Assembly: GCA_038222225.1 (NCBI GenBank)
Contig: JBBRHV010000003.1
Location: forward strand, 1 to 64,000
Reading direction: 5' to 3'
Source of the DNA: JAKLFA01 sp038222225
GTDB lineage: Bacteria > Omnitrophota > Gorgyraeia > Zapsychrales > JANLHA01
Length of the DNA stretch: 64,000 nt
Within the stretch, counting starts at the first letter, position 1. Every line of letters starts with the position of its first letter. Position numbers and translations under genes: made by a program. Of the stretch, positions 24,895-33,482 are shown in pieces. Below the pieces are notes generated by a model that saw nothing but the letters and a program-made list of their open reading frames with translations, did no database searches and was not told the DNA's origin.

Positions 24895-25467
24895 TTATTT
24901 CTTTCCGCTTCTTGAAAAAGGCTCTTTAACAACAACCTTGACACCATCGATTGTTCCTGTTGCCGCGTCTTTGACCTTATCCCCCACCGACGCGCTGATG
25001 TCATACGCAGCCTTAACAGCTCCGGACGCGGCTTCAGCAGCTGCTTTTTCCACATCAATACCCGTCTCTTTGGCCGAATGGATAACTCCTTTGATCAATC
25101 CTTTGGTTGCGACACCGACATCTCCCCCTATATCAAAGGTTGCTTTGATGACCCGGCCGCCTAAGGCCCTGATCACAGTGAGCGCTTCTGCTCCTGCTGC
25201 CTTGGATCCCTTTAATATCCCTACAACAAGTCCCTTGACCCCATCCTCCAGATTTTTTCCGGTTTCCACAATACCGCTGATCGTTGCACTGATCACATCC
25301 TGAGCTGATTCGATCAACGCCGCTCCGGTTTTGCCTGTCTCTTTGGCCAAGTTGCTCACAACTTTGCTGATCGTATCAATGATCGCATTGACAAGATCCC
25401 CTGTTCCTGTAATGATACCGACGATATCGTCCTTCACTGTTTCGACAATCTCTTTTGTTGTGCTCAT
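24895..25467 (-). CDS. Amphipathic-repeat protein (190 aa)
   Basis: No signal peptide. Most of the chain consists of Ala/Gly/Lys/Val-rich helical segments with recurring GxxK or SAxE/TGxx breaks (IISTVKxI, VKGLVVGILKGSKAAGAEAL, TKGLIKGVIHSAKETGIDVE). It recalls LEA-like or phasin-like stress proteins, but I do not recognise a family. A strong ribosome site (GGGAGGTG) precedes ATG 25467, suggesting high expression. It lies beside a BON gene, in keeping with osmotic or desiccation stress. Confidence 0.6.
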   Translation of the reverse strand: MSTTKEIVETVKDDIVGIITGTGDLVNAIIDTISKVVSNLAKETGKTGAALIESAQDVISATISGIVETGKNLEDGVKGLVVGILKGSKAAGAEALTVIRALGGRVIKATFDIGGDVGVATKGLIKGVIHSAKETGIDVEKAAAEAASGAVKAAYDISASVGDKVKDAATGTIDGVKVVVKEPFSRSGKK

Positions 25468-25569
25468 TCCACACCTCCCTGCCTGCTGCCGCGTAGACTC
25501 CGCAGACTATTTTTTCTTCTTTTATTGAATGCTCCATCTGTCAACCGCTGCTGACCGCAGCGACACACA

Positions 25570-26370
25570 TTAGTTCTTGGATAACGTATCATCCAACGTC
25601 ATGTTATTAACCACACTAGTTACTCCATTAACATCATTGGCGACTTTACCAGCCATATCTTTTCCGGCTGCATTACTAGCCTTGCCGCTTAAGGTGACCA
25701 CGCCATTATTCGTCGTAACCCCGGTCTTAAAAAAGCTGGTCGAGTGGTGCGTTAAGAGCGCCATTTTAACCTGGGCGGTGATCGATGCATCATCGATCTT
25801 GTCAGCCATGGTTGGCTCCTGCATCACCGGTTTTTTGGCATAGATCGACCTTGAAACTTTGGCGACCGTCATCTCATTCTGGACGTCTTTCACGCCATTG
25901 ATATCCTTAGCGTATTCCCCGGCCAGATCCTTTTGCGCCTGATTCGCGGCCTCCCCCTGCAATGTGACGACCCCCTCCTTAACGAAAACCTGAGTATTGA
26001 TGCCGCTCACATTTCGATTATAAAGAAGCGAATACTTCACCTGCATGCTGATCCATCCATCAGAGCTTTCAGCCGGAGGAGTATTTTTCAGCTTCAGTTG
26101 GTTGTCGACACTTTTGACTCCCGGAAGGCTTGCCACGGTCTCCTGAGCTAATCCTTTATGCGACCCTTCTTCAACGGTTCCCGTCAACGTGACCACACCG
26201 TCCTTGGCCTGAAGGTTGACACTGTCATCTTTAAGATACGTTTTAAAAACATACGAATTTTTTGCTGACGCTTCAATGCGGTTATCCATCTCAGAGGCGC
26301 GCGCAGAAACGCTTGAGAGCAACACAACAGCTGTGACCGCAATGACGACTTTGGAATAATTGACATTCAT
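25570..26370 (-). CDS. Periplasmic triple-BON protein (OsmY-like)
   Basis: This 266-residue protein has a signal peptide (KVVIAVTAVVLLSSVSARA). Three BON domains follow: residues about 40-100 (LKDDSVNLQAKDGVVTLTG), 108-170 (LLYNRNVSGINTQVFVKEGV) and 195-262 (HHSTSFFKTGVTTNNGVVTL). Each ends with the VxxVxNxM pattern. OsmY-type proteins protect the envelope under osmotic stress. AAGGAAGG precedes the start. The first 12 residues resemble those of the genes at 22415 and 23259. Confidence 0.88.
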   Translation of the reverse strand: MNVNYSKVVIAVTAVVLLSSVSARASEMDNRIEASAKNSYVFKTYLKDDSVNLQAKDGVVTLTGTVEEGSHKGLAQETVASLPGVKSVDNQLKLKNTPPAESSDGWISMQVKYSLLYNRNVSGINTQVFVKEGVVTLQGEAANQAQKDLAGEYAKDINGVKDVQNEMTVAKVSRSIYAKKPVMQEPTMADKIDDASITAQVKMALLTHHSTSFFKTGVTTNNGVVTLSGKASNAAGKDMAGKVANDVNGVTSVVNNMTLDDTLSKN

Positions 26371-26456
26371 AAAACACCTTCCTTTATAGTAAACTGCTTA
26401 TGTTTGAATGGACTCTCTTTCTAAAACCGGCCCAAACCCTGATTCACGCATATGAT

Positions 26457-26540
26457 TCACGCGGTTTTCTTTTTCCCGAGGACAAATATGAGAACCGATA
26501 AAATAATAAACACAAAAAATGTCGCTGCCCAATGCAACAT
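26457..26540 (-). CDS. 27-residue single-span membrane peptide
   Basis: ATG 26540 follows a perfect AAGGAGG. The peptide MLHWAATFFVFIILSVLIFV then LGKKKTA is one membrane helix with a basic tail. The first residues recall the start of DUF1328 proteins (MLRWALxF), but it is much shorter and lacks the second helix. The strong ribosome site argues for real translation. Confidence 0.55.
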   Translation of the reverse strand: MLHWAATFFVFIILSVLIFVLGKKKTA

Positions 26541-26571
26541 AAGGGCCTCCTTTCTTAAACGATCCCCATGA

Positions 26572-26805
26572 CTACTTCAACAAAGATCCCCGCTGGATCT
26601 GATCCTTACGGATGTTATACTCCTGCTGAGTGATCTTTTTATTCTTCAGGTCTTCATTTAACTGGTTCATTTGTCGCTCTGCCTGAATTTCATATCCGGC
26701 TCCCGCGCCTAAAGCCCCGGCCCCGGCGCCTCCCCAAAAAGATCCGCTGCATCCTGCCAGCACGATCCCTGAAAGCACGATCAATAACCCTATTGATTTT
26801 TTCAT
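26572..26805 (-). CDS. Small glycine-zipper lipoprotein
   Basis: This 77-residue protein starts at ATG 26805 after AGGAGGATC. The lipobox is VLAGC; then SGSFWGGAGAGALGAGAGYE forms a glycine zipper, and the C-terminus (LNEDLKNKKITQQEYNIRKD) is a SHOCT-like helical hairpin. Probably anchored to the envelope; function unknown. Confidence 0.75.
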   Translation of the reverse strand: MKKSIGLLIVLSGIVLAGCSGSFWGGAGAGALGAGAGYEIQAERQMNQLNEDLKNKKITQQEYNIRKDQIQRGSLLK

Positions 26806-26851
26806 CACGATCCTCCTGCCTCTTTGATGAGCATTCCCTGCTCATGTGTCT

Positions 26852-26977
26852 TTATATCCGTTGAATACCTGCCCCTGTATTCTCGATATCTTTTCCAGCG
26901 CCTTTCACCATATTGCAACCCGAAACTGAAACCGCTAAAAATAAGACAATAAGAATCACTACACTTTTATTTTTCAT
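26852..26977 (-). CDS. Entericidin-like small lipoprotein (41 aa)
   Basis: ATG 26977 after GGGGGAGGAC. The peptide MKNKSVVILIVLFLAVSVSG C NMVKGAGKDIENTG fits the entericidin A/B pattern: short lipoprotein signal, Cys 21, then xVxGxGxDIxxxG. Entericidins are stress-induced membrane lipoproteins. The gene sits between another small lipoprotein and a response regulator. Confidence 0.8.
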   Translation of the reverse strand: MKNKSVVILIVLFLAVSVSGCNMVKGAGKDIENTGAGIQRI

Positions 26978-26990
26978 GTCCTCCCCCTTT

Positions 26991-27359
26991 CTAAAACGCC
27001 AGATTAATCAAATCAACTAGTGTCTGGTCATTAAACGGTTTTTGTAAAAATCCTACGGCCCCTGCACTTAAGGCTTGCTCTCTAAGGTGCCCGTTCTTGT
27101 CCGCCGTAATGATGATGACCGGGCGCGTGGAACCGGATTTAATGATCCGTTTTATCGCTTCCCATCCATCCAGTCCCGGCATGTGAAGATCAAGGATCAA
27201 ACAACCCTCCGTACTATTCGGCACTGCACTAAAAAATTTCTCTGCCGAAGGAAATGTCTCTACCTTAAATCCAAACGTAACCAGAAGAAATTTAAGAGCA
27301 CGGCAAATCGATTCATCGTCGTCAACTATATAAATATTCTTTTTGAGTATAATCTTCAT
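26991..27359 (-). CDS. Stand-alone response-regulator receiver protein
   Basis: The 122 residues form one REC domain: acidic pocket DDD near 13-15, phospho-acceptor D57 (CLILDLHMPGLDG), T/S switch in IIITAD, and K107 (LQKPF). There is no output domain, so it works by protein contact (CheY/Spo0F style). It shares its N-terminal style with the FixJ regulator at 32859. A conserved operator lies 50 bases upstream, inside the end of the sigma-factor gene. Confidence 0.9.
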   Translation of the reverse strand: MKIILKKNIYIVDDDESICRALKFLLVTFGFKVETFPSAEKFFSAVPNSTEGCLILDLHMPGLDGWEAIKRIIKSGSTRPVIIITADKNGHLREQALSAGAVGFLQKPFNDQTLVDLINLAF

Positions 27360-27395
27360 AACGTTATCCTCTTTTTAACTCCATACTAACCACAA

Positions 27396-28004
27396 TCAAG
27401 AAAGAAACAATTGTACCTGGGTATCATCCGCCACCTTCGGCGCCAACACATGGCACATATATAACCGCGCCCGATGAAGCAGGACATAAAGATTTTCAAC
27501 ACTGATATTTAAGATCTCGCATATCTCTGCAACGTCCATCTGTTCTATTTCCCGAAGGTAAAAAGCCTCTGCGACCGCCTCCGGTAATTCCTGCAGACAA
27601 TCAAAGAAGGCCGGCCAGAATTTCTTTGTTTGAGCTTCTTTGCCCGGATCAAGCTCATGGATGCCCAACAAATTCCTGTGTCGGCCTTGTTGATCAAAAA
27701 AACTGTTGCTAGCTGCCTCATTTTCCCGAACATCTTTGAATGGTTTTTTCTGAAAGACCTTGCGGAAATGATCCCGGATCTTAGCCTCCAGCATATCCGT
27801 CAGCCAAACCCCTTCATCTGACAATCCTCCGAAACGGCGCTTTGTATCTGCCGCAGATAAAAGTGTCTCTTGCACAAGGGTTTCTGCCTGTGCGGAATAT
27901 TTCACCCGCCTTAAGGCAAGCGTGTAAAGTTGTTGGCCATACTGATCCACCCACAGATCAGTATCAATAGTCCCCGAACTCTTTTCCTTCAGCACGTGTA
28001 CCAT
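27396..28004 (-). CDS. ECF-type sigma-70 family factor
   Basis: About 202 residues from ATG 28004 (site GAGAGGG); a longer GTG start at 28073 is less likely. Region 2 is recognisable (LYTLALRRVKYSAQAETLVQ then ETLLSA) and region 4 is good (LQELPEAVAEAFYLREIEQM, DVAEICEILNISVENLYVLLHRAR). The linker (about 75-125) is unusually long and charged. It is preceded by the conserved operator at 28110 and followed by the REC gene. No obvious anti-sigma gene is adjacent; the stand-alone REC protein could take part in its control, which is inference. Confidence 0.82.
   Translation of the reverse strand: MVHVLKEKSSGTIDTDLWVDQYGQQLYTLALRRVKYSAQAETLVQETLLSAADTKRRFGGLSDEGVWLTDMLEAKIRDHFRKVFQKKPFKDVRENEAASNSFFDQQGRHRNLLGIHELDPGKEAQTKKFWPAFFDCLQELPEAVAEAFYLREIEQMDVAEICEILNISVENLYVLLHRARLYMCHVLAPKVADDTQVQLFLS
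27408..27427 (-). promoter_or_regulatory. Operator motif, site 1 (upstream of REC gene)
   Basis: Minus strand: ATGATACCCAGGTACAATTG, followed by a promoter-like TTGTTT-16-TAGTAT. The core TACC..GGTA is palindromic. It lies within the last codons of the sigma gene, 49 bases before ATG 27359. Confidence 0.6.
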
Positions 28005-28109
28005 GGCAACCCTCTCATCTTTTTTACCCCTGAAAAAAGAAACACGCCTTCTGCTCACAGGCTTTAGCTTCACACCTGTTGAGCATTGTAGGCTTTATCA
28101 AAAAAAGGA

Positions 28110-28129
28110 CAATTGTACCAGGGTATAAC
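28110..28129 (-). promoter_or_regulatory. Operator motif, site 2 (upstream of sigma gene)
   Basis: Minus strand: AGTTATACCCTGGTACAATTG, then CC; -35 TTGTCC and -10 TACAAT with a 16-base spacer follow. The core matches sites 1, 3 and 4. Confidence 0.65.
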
Positions 28130-28187
28130 TGATGAATGAACAGATGCGGACGAAAAAACTCTTTATCACGATGGAAAAAATTTTTAA

Positions 28188-30980
28188 TTATACGAATGAT
28201 CTTTCGCGCTCTAAAACTCTCAGAAATGCATCAACGATCTTAGGTTCAAATCGCGTACCGGAAAATTCCTGAAGCATTCTGAGGGCACTCTCTTTTGGGA
28301 ACGCCTTGCGGTACGGCCGATCTGAAATCAACGCCTCGTATACATCAGCAACGGCAATAATCCTTGCGGCCAAAGGGATTCTTTCTTTCACAAATCCATA
28401 AGGATATCCTTTGCCATCCCATCTTTCGTGATGATAAAGAAGGGCCGGTATGATCGGATGCAACGAATGAATCGGCCTGATAATATCCACGCCTATCTGA
28501 GGATGCCGTTTAACCTCTTCAAACTCTTCTCTGGTCAGTTCGGACGGTTTATGCAGGATCTCTTCTCTGATCCCGACTTTCCCCAGATCATGCAGCATCA
28601 TCGCCTGTCCAATAAGCTCAATCTGCTGGGAAGACAAATTTAACTCACGAGAAATTGCGACGGCATAATCAACGGCCCTTTCACCATGCCCCCCGGTGTC
28701 ATGATCTTTCAGCTCTATAATTTTTGCGAATGCGAATATTTCCTCGATCAAACTTTGATTTGCCCGTAACGTCAGTCGAGCGATTTTATCTTTGAGCGAC
28801 TTGATGTCGGAAGTTTCCGGAATTGTTGCGTCCCCCTTCTTTATGTCTGAGAGAGAAAATACCCGGTTGCCGCCGCTCTCTTTGGCCTTATTCAAAATTT
28901 TGTCAACAAAATCCACCATCTCCATCCCTTGAAGAGGACTGTCTTCCGGATATGATGAAACCGCTAATGTTAACTTCAACTTAATAAGATGCGCCTTATC
29001 CCCAAAGTTATGTGCCTTGGCCCTTTTCAGAATTCTTTCAGCCAAGGCGAGGATGCCCGCCTTATCCGTGTCCGGAGATAACACAATAAACTCATCCCCT
29101 CCGTAACGGATGACAGTATCATAGGGCCGGACGATCTTGGTCAACTCTTGAGCGAACTGCCTTAATATCAAATCGCCGAAGACATGCCCATACACATCAT
29201 TGATCGACTTAAAATAATCCAGATCCATCATAATGAGCGAAAACGGACTAAATGTCCGTTCAGCCTGAGAAAGGCCTCCTTCCAGCGTTTCTTTCAGATA
29301 ACGATGATTATAAAGACCGGTATGGGAATCTTTCAAAATCAGCTGTCCCATTTCCTTGCTGAGTTGTTCCCGTTCGGTTTCTGCCATTTTGCGGTCGGTA
29401 ATATTGCGAATGTTGCATTGGATGACGTTGATATGGTCAACGCTATAGACATTGCTGACAAATTCCACATTGATCAAGCGCCCGTCTTTGGTCTGAAGGG
29501 GCAAATCTTCATAACGGACATATCCTTGAGTTTGCAGTTGCTGAAATGCTGTTTTACATCTATTGGTATCTATAAAAGCGCCGACATCCCAGAGTTTCTT
29601 TCCTAAAAATTCTTCGCGTGAATAACCCAACATATCAACTAAAAATGGATTCACTTCATTGATCTGACTCGTTTCTGCATCAAGAATTAATATCCCATCC
29701 TGGGCCGTCTCAAAAAGCCGACGGAACCGGCTTTCCGAATTCTGCAGGGCATCCTGTAGACGCTTATGTTCGGTGATGTCGCGCCAAACACTTAAAAACA
29801 TCCACCTCTCTTTGTAACGGGTCAAAGACGTCGACACCAGGATGTTTTTCTTCGAACCATCCTTTGCGCGAATAACGGTCTCAGTTTCACGGCATCCGTT
29901 TTCTGCAACAATTTCGTTTAAAAAGCGCAGCGCTTCCTGGCTATCTTTAAAATTCGGATGAATAAGGGTATCAAAATCTGAATGATTTGCTTCCTCTATT
30001 GTATAACCGCAAATATTTCCCATCCTTGAATTAAAAACCTCAAAATGGCCTTTCGTATCCGACAAGGTGATCCCATCGCTCACCTTATCAACAACCATTT
30101 GCAGCTCTAAAAAATCATCCAAAAACCCTTTCTCCACCACTTTGCGTGTGGTTATATCACGAACGACTCCCCACATGCCCCGCGGCTTTCCTTCTTTATC
30201 CTTAATAAGCCAAATTTTAAGGCTTACGGGAAAAACCGTCCCGTCCTTTTTGATATATTCTTTTTCATATTCATCAGCATACCCCTTTTCCAGGATTTGT
30301 TTTTCAAAAATATCTTCTTCGAGGCTATGCCATTTCTCAGGAGTGAACTGCCGGCAAATAAATCCTTTGATTTCCTGCTCAGTATAACCGAGCATTTCTC
30401 TGTAAGCCTGATTGGTGTCAATAATATTTCTCTTCATATCCATCAAGAACATGCCGTCCTTAAACGAATCGTAAAAACTGTGATATTTCTCCTCTGATTC
30501 TTTCCATTGAGCCACATCACTCAATTTTTCTAAAAATTCTTTGATCGATTGGGCCCGGTTAAGAATTTTTTGTGTGGTCTCTAATGAAACTGGCGCGGGA
30601 CTTAGAGTGTCAAGGGAATCTTCCAGCATCAGTTCCGCAGCGTAGATATCATTGCCGAATTGATGCGTGATGATTTCTTTAAGGATGGGATTGATGGGGA
30701 TGGCATTCTGGAATTGAGGAAAATTCGGGCTCTCTTTCGAAGGTGAGGTCACCGCGCCAATAACATTTTTTATGTCTTTGTACCACAATAAAATCCGATG
30801 CGCTTCCTGAATCGGCATCATTTCTTTTTTTTCAAGCCACCGCTGGCACAGAAGGATGATCGCGGCCACGCTATCCTCAACGCGATGGTAAATAAAATCC
30901 CAGACATCCTTTCCAATGCTGATGCCTTCATGGTTTATATATTCGTAAAGCTCTTTTTCTCGGGGCATGGGATTGGACAT
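28188..30980 (-). CDS. PAS-PAS-PAS-GGDEF-HD-GYP sensor for c-di-GMP
   Basis: This 930-residue cytoplasmic protein has an N-terminal helical region of about 165 residues, then three PAS domains (about 168-285, 292-412, 415-540), a GGDEF domain (about 550-710) and an HD-GYP domain (about 740-925). The GGDEF site is intact (RYGGDEFIVLS) as is HD-GYP (MLHDLGKVGI, HHERWDGKGYP). It may make c-di-GMP, degrade it, or use one domain as regulator. The conserved operator at 31085 with a sigma-70-like promoter lies about 100 bases upstream, linking it to the same regulon as the sigma and REC genes. Confidence 0.92.
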   Translation of the reverse strand: MSNPMPREKELYEYINHEGISIGKDVWDFIYHRVEDSVAAIILLCQRWLEKKEMMPIQEAHRILLWYKDIKNVIGAVTSPSKESPNFPQFQNAIPINPILKEIITHQFGNDIYAAELMLEDSLDTLSPAPVSLETTQKILNRAQSIKEFLEKLSDVAQWKESEEKYHSFYDSFKDGMFLMDMKRNIIDTNQAYREMLGYTEQEIKGFICRQFTPEKWHSLEEDIFEKQILEKGYADEYEKEYIKKDGTVFPVSLKIWLIKDKEGKPRGMWGVVRDITTRKVVEKGFLDDFLELQMVVDKVSDGITLSDTKGHFEVFNSRMGNICGYTIEEANHSDFDTLIHPNFKDSQEALRFLNEIVAENGCRETETVIRAKDGSKKNILVSTSLTRYKERWMFLSVWRDITEHKRLQDALQNSESRFRRLFETAQDGILILDAETSQINEVNPFLVDMLGYSREEFLGKKLWDVGAFIDTNRCKTAFQQLQTQGYVRYEDLPLQTKDGRLINVEFVSNVYSVDHINVIQCNIRNITDRKMAETEREQLSKEMGQLILKDSHTGLYNHRYLKETLEGGLSQAERTFSPFSLIMMDLDYFKSINDVYGHVFGDLILRQFAQELTKIVRPYDTVIRYGGDEFIVLSPDTDKAGILALAERILKRAKAHNFGDKAHLIKLKLTLAVSSYPEDSPLQGMEMVDFVDKILNKAKESGGNRVFSLSDIKKGDATIPETSDIKSLKDKIARLTLRANQSLIEEIFAFAKIIELKDHDTGGHGERAVDYAVAISRELNLSSQQIELIGQAMMLHDLGKVGIREEILHKPSELTREEFEEVKRHPQIGVDIIRPIHSLHPIIPALLYHHERWDGKGYPYGFVKERIPLAARIIAVADVYEALISDRPYRKAFPKESALRMLQEFSGTRFEPKIVDAFLRVLERERSFV

Positions 30981-31084
30981 AGCTCTTATTGCACCTCATG
31001 AAAAGGCAACCGTATGCCGACACATTGCCAGACAGTTCGGCTCCCTTTATTTGTTTTTATTGTAGGCCTTATCGTAAACAGGGG

Positions 31085-31104
31085 CAATTGCACCAGGGTA
31101 TAAC
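31085..31104 (-). promoter_or_regulatory. Operator motif, site 3 (upstream of GGDEF/HD-GYP gene)
   Basis: Minus strand: GTTATACCCTGGTGCAATTG, then CCCC; TTGCCC-17-TACAAT follows. The stretch 30981-31281 contains only this regulatory sequence and no gene that I can see. Confidence 0.65.
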
Positions 31105-31281
31105 TCAAACCCTGGAACGTTCGGAAGAAAAAAAACCGCTGTTTTAGAAAAGGGTGTCCCTGCTTGAATGAGACAAGCCATGCCTTTTGGCGAAGATGTT
31201 TTGAATGGTATTCTTTGAAAAAAATTTCACGTCATATGATCGCTCAAGTTTTCTCTCGCGCTTTTTCTGAATCTGCCGTAC

Positions 31282-31702
31282 TTATGCTTCTGCATCACCA
31301 ACTTCTACCGTAAAGTTCATTCCTTCCCAGGTGTTCGTCTCCGACCAAAAAATCGCAAAGGACAACATTTGCTTGCCTGTTATTTTTGCTGTCGGAAGAT
31401 CGACCTTATAGATGCCAATACCAGTGTCCTGTGCGTTGGCATCTTGAGCGGTTGTCCAGTTATCCAAACTCCAGTGAATAACTGCCGGTGCGAGCACCTC
31501 TATGCGCAGCGTGCTGCCTTTTGGCACCACCCTGCACTTCTGATTGTAGCGCCATATGACGTAACGCGATTTCGTTTTATTTTTTTGATAACGCTCTACC
31601 CGGTTGAGGCGGGGTATCAAAGACGCGGCCATCCATAAGCGAACGCCTTAATTTAATATATTCGGCGTGCGCCCAAACCAAGGGCATCGCTGATCCCAAC
31701 GG
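31282..31702 (-). pseudogene. C-terminal remnant of a GH15 glucoamylase
   Basis: In one frame (to about 31600) the text GRPLGSAMPLVWAHAEYIKL then RRSLMDGRVFD is the end of the GH15 (alpha/alpha)6 domain. After a frameshift near 31605 the second frame (ERYQKNKTKSRYVIWRYNQK, then APAVIHWSLDNW, LPTAKITGKQ, TWEGMNFTVEV) is the C-terminal beta domain found after bacterial glucoamylases. The catalytic domain is missing. The 5' side joins directly to a sugar-porter gene. Confidence 0.7.
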
Positions 31703-32118
31703 CCTGCCGTAAAACAGCCCTCTCTAGAGATATATAACGGAGTCGCAAAAGAGGCGACGCCAATGGCGATCCCTACGATCATTCTACCTTCGATTAACCA
31801 GGCAACACTCGATGCCAAAGCAGTCCCAATCCCGCCAAACGTAAATATGAGAGCCGCCAGTATTATGATCTTACGCCGTCCAAAACGGTCAGACCAGACG
31901 CCGCCGAATATCACTCCTATAATCGCTCCCAGCAAAACCGCGCTGACGACAAACTCTTGAGCGATCGTTGAAAGCAAAAAATCTTGTTTGACAAAAAGTA
32001 TGGCGCCGGAAATAACGCCCGTATCATAACCAAAAAGCAATCCCCCCAGCGCGGATATTGCCGCAGCGATTTTAACAAATCCCGTATTCTCAACCGCTAA
32101 GTCAGAAACATTGTTCAT
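31703..32118 (-). pseudogene. N-terminal remnant of a sugar-porter MFS transporter
   Basis: From ATG 32118 (site AAGGGGGGC): the first four or five membrane helices with sugar-porter signatures FGYDTGVISGAILF, GGVWSDRFGRRKIII, GRMIVGIAIG and PLYISRE. After PLYIS the family sequence stops, and glucoamylase sequence begins within a few codons. A full transporter has about 460 residues; about 130 remain. Confidence 0.75.
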
Positions 32119-32192
32119 TTAGCCCCCCTTCTTCCCACTGAATTCGTTCTATCCTTCTCGTTCCACATGAATAAATGAACAAGGATTTACTG

Positions 32193-32363
32193 TCATTTTA
32201 AAAATGACACACTGAACAAAGCGCCTAAAAAACCCCCGTACAAGGCTCCCCGTATTGGTGTGCTAGTCAATGGGCAGACCCCGCTCCTGCATTTTCCATA
32301 ATATCCCATAACCGCCCCCAAAGAAGCGCCTGCAATAATAAAACCCAGACTTTTTATGATCAC
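32193..32363 (-). CDS. DUF6132-like small membrane protein (56 aa)
   Basis: GTG 32363 follows GGAGG. The sequence IIKSLGFIIAGASLGAVMGY then YGKCRSGVCPLTSTPIRGA, then LYGGFLGALFS has two membrane segments around a CxxxxCPLTxxP loop, which I recall as DUF6132. The paired cysteines may bind a metal or form a disulfide. Function unknown. Confidence 0.7.
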   Translation of the reverse strand: MIIKSLGFIIAGASLGAVMGYYGKCRSGVCPLTSTPIRGALYGGFLGALFSVSFLK

Positions 32364-32384
32364 TTCGGCCTCCGCATAAAATTC

Positions 32385-32618
32385 CTATTTTCTGACAGCC
32401 GTTTCAGACTTTATGATTCTTTCCGCTTCCAGCCAATTATCCATATCCCTTCCGGGGATATGGCCGCTTTTTTCAAAAAGTTCTTGTGCGGTCTTACTCA
32501 CGCGCTGCTGGAACTCATTCAGATCCATTGCGACCCGTTCAGACTTTCTGTTCATCACTTTTTCATTTTCCGTTACGTCCATTTTGCTTTTTTCTAATTT
32601 AAAATTTTTTTTCACCAT
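32385..32618 (-). CDS. DUF2934 protein
   Basis: This 77-residue protein has the C-terminal half RVSKTAQELFEKSGHIPGRD then MDNWLEAERIIKSE, matching the DUF2934 pattern (A..LFE..G..G.D..DWL.AE). The N-terminal 30 residues are charged. GGAGACGAAGAA precedes ATG 32618. The conserved operator at 32782 and a promoter lie upstream with a leader of about 130 bases. No biochemical role is known. Confidence 0.78.
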   Translation of the reverse strand: MVKKNFKLEKSKMDVTENEKVMNRKSERVAMDLNEFQQRVSKTAQELFEKSGHIPGRDMDNWLEAERIIKSETAVRK

Positions 32619-32781
32619 TTCTTCGTCTCCTTCGTGTTTAACAGTTCTTTTTAATTTAAAAATGTCTTCAGCTCAATGCCCTTCATCATCTTCGTTTCTA
32701 TAATATAAATTTGCCTATCAATTAGACGGAATTGAACCTGACCCCTTACTGATCTTATTTTAAACCGCGTTTAAAAGAGTT

Positions 32782-32801
32782 CAATTATACCAAAGTATCA
32801 T
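32782..32801 (-). promoter_or_regulatory. Operator motif, site 4 (upstream of DUF2934 gene)
   Basis: Minus strand: ATGATACTTTGGTATAATTG, followed by TTGAAC-16-TAAAAT. This is the most diverged of the four sites but keeps GATAC..GGTA and AATTG at the same spacing. Confidence 0.55.
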
Positions 32802-32858
32802 TGGTGAAGTGGACTGTTCGGGAGAAAAAAAGGAAAGCTGTTTTGGAAAAAACTATGC

Positions 32859-33482
32859 TTATTTGGAAGAAACGAGCCCAGCTTTTTGGGCAAAGTGGAT
32901 GAGTTCGGTAACGGTTTTGGCTTGCATTTTTTGCATGACGCGGCTGCGGTGGACCTTGATCGTCTGAAGAGCCGTCCCCCGTTTTAAGGCGATCTGTTTA
33001 CTCAACATTCCACTGGCCACTAAACGGAAAACCTCAAGTTCTCTGGGCGAAAGAGTTTTGATGCAGCGCCATATTTTATCAATTTCGGATTGTTCTTTAT
33101 TTATAATTTTATCTCTTACAATCGCACGATCGATAGCTTCCAGCAAGTCTTTATCAGTGAACGGTTTGGGCAGGAAATCTATGGCCCCCCCCTTCATCGC
33201 TTTCACGCTTTTTGGGATGTCCCCGTGTCCTGAAATAAAAATGATCGGGATGGTTAACCCTCGCATCGTCATTTTTTCCTGCAGAGCAAGCCCGTTTACA
33301 TGCGGAAGACGCAGGTCTAAAACCAGGCAGGATGCGGCTTTGGTATGCTTAAAAGCCAAGAAATCGGCTGCGCTTTTAAATGTCTCAACCTGAAAACCGT
33401 GTGAGTTTAATAATAAAGCTAAGGCCCGGCAGACAGAGATATCATCATCAACAACATAAATAATAGGCTTACGATTGGTCAT
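32859..33482 (-). CDS. FixJ-family response regulator (REC-LuxR HTH)
   Basis: This 207-residue protein has a REC domain with D56 (CLVLDLRLPHVNG), the FISGHGDIPKSVKAMK motif typical of FixJ/TodT regulators and K106 region (LPKPF). The C-terminal LuxR-type HTH is LSPRELEVFRLVASGMLSKQ followed by IALKRGTALQTIKVHRSRVM. It overlaps the kinase stop by four bases (ATGA), so kinase and regulator are made together. The four operator copies in the same neighbourhood are the likely targets. Confidence 0.92.
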   Translation of the reverse strand: MTNRKPIIYVVDDDISVCRALALLLNSHGFQVETFKSAADFLAFKHTKAASCLVLDLRLPHVNGLALQEKMTMRGLTIPIIFISGHGDIPKSVKAMKGGAIDFLPKPFTDKDLLEAIDRAIVRDKIINKEQSEIDKIWRCIKTLSPRELEVFRLVASGMLSKQIALKRGTALQTIKVHRSRVMQKMQAKTVTELIHFAQKAGLVSSK

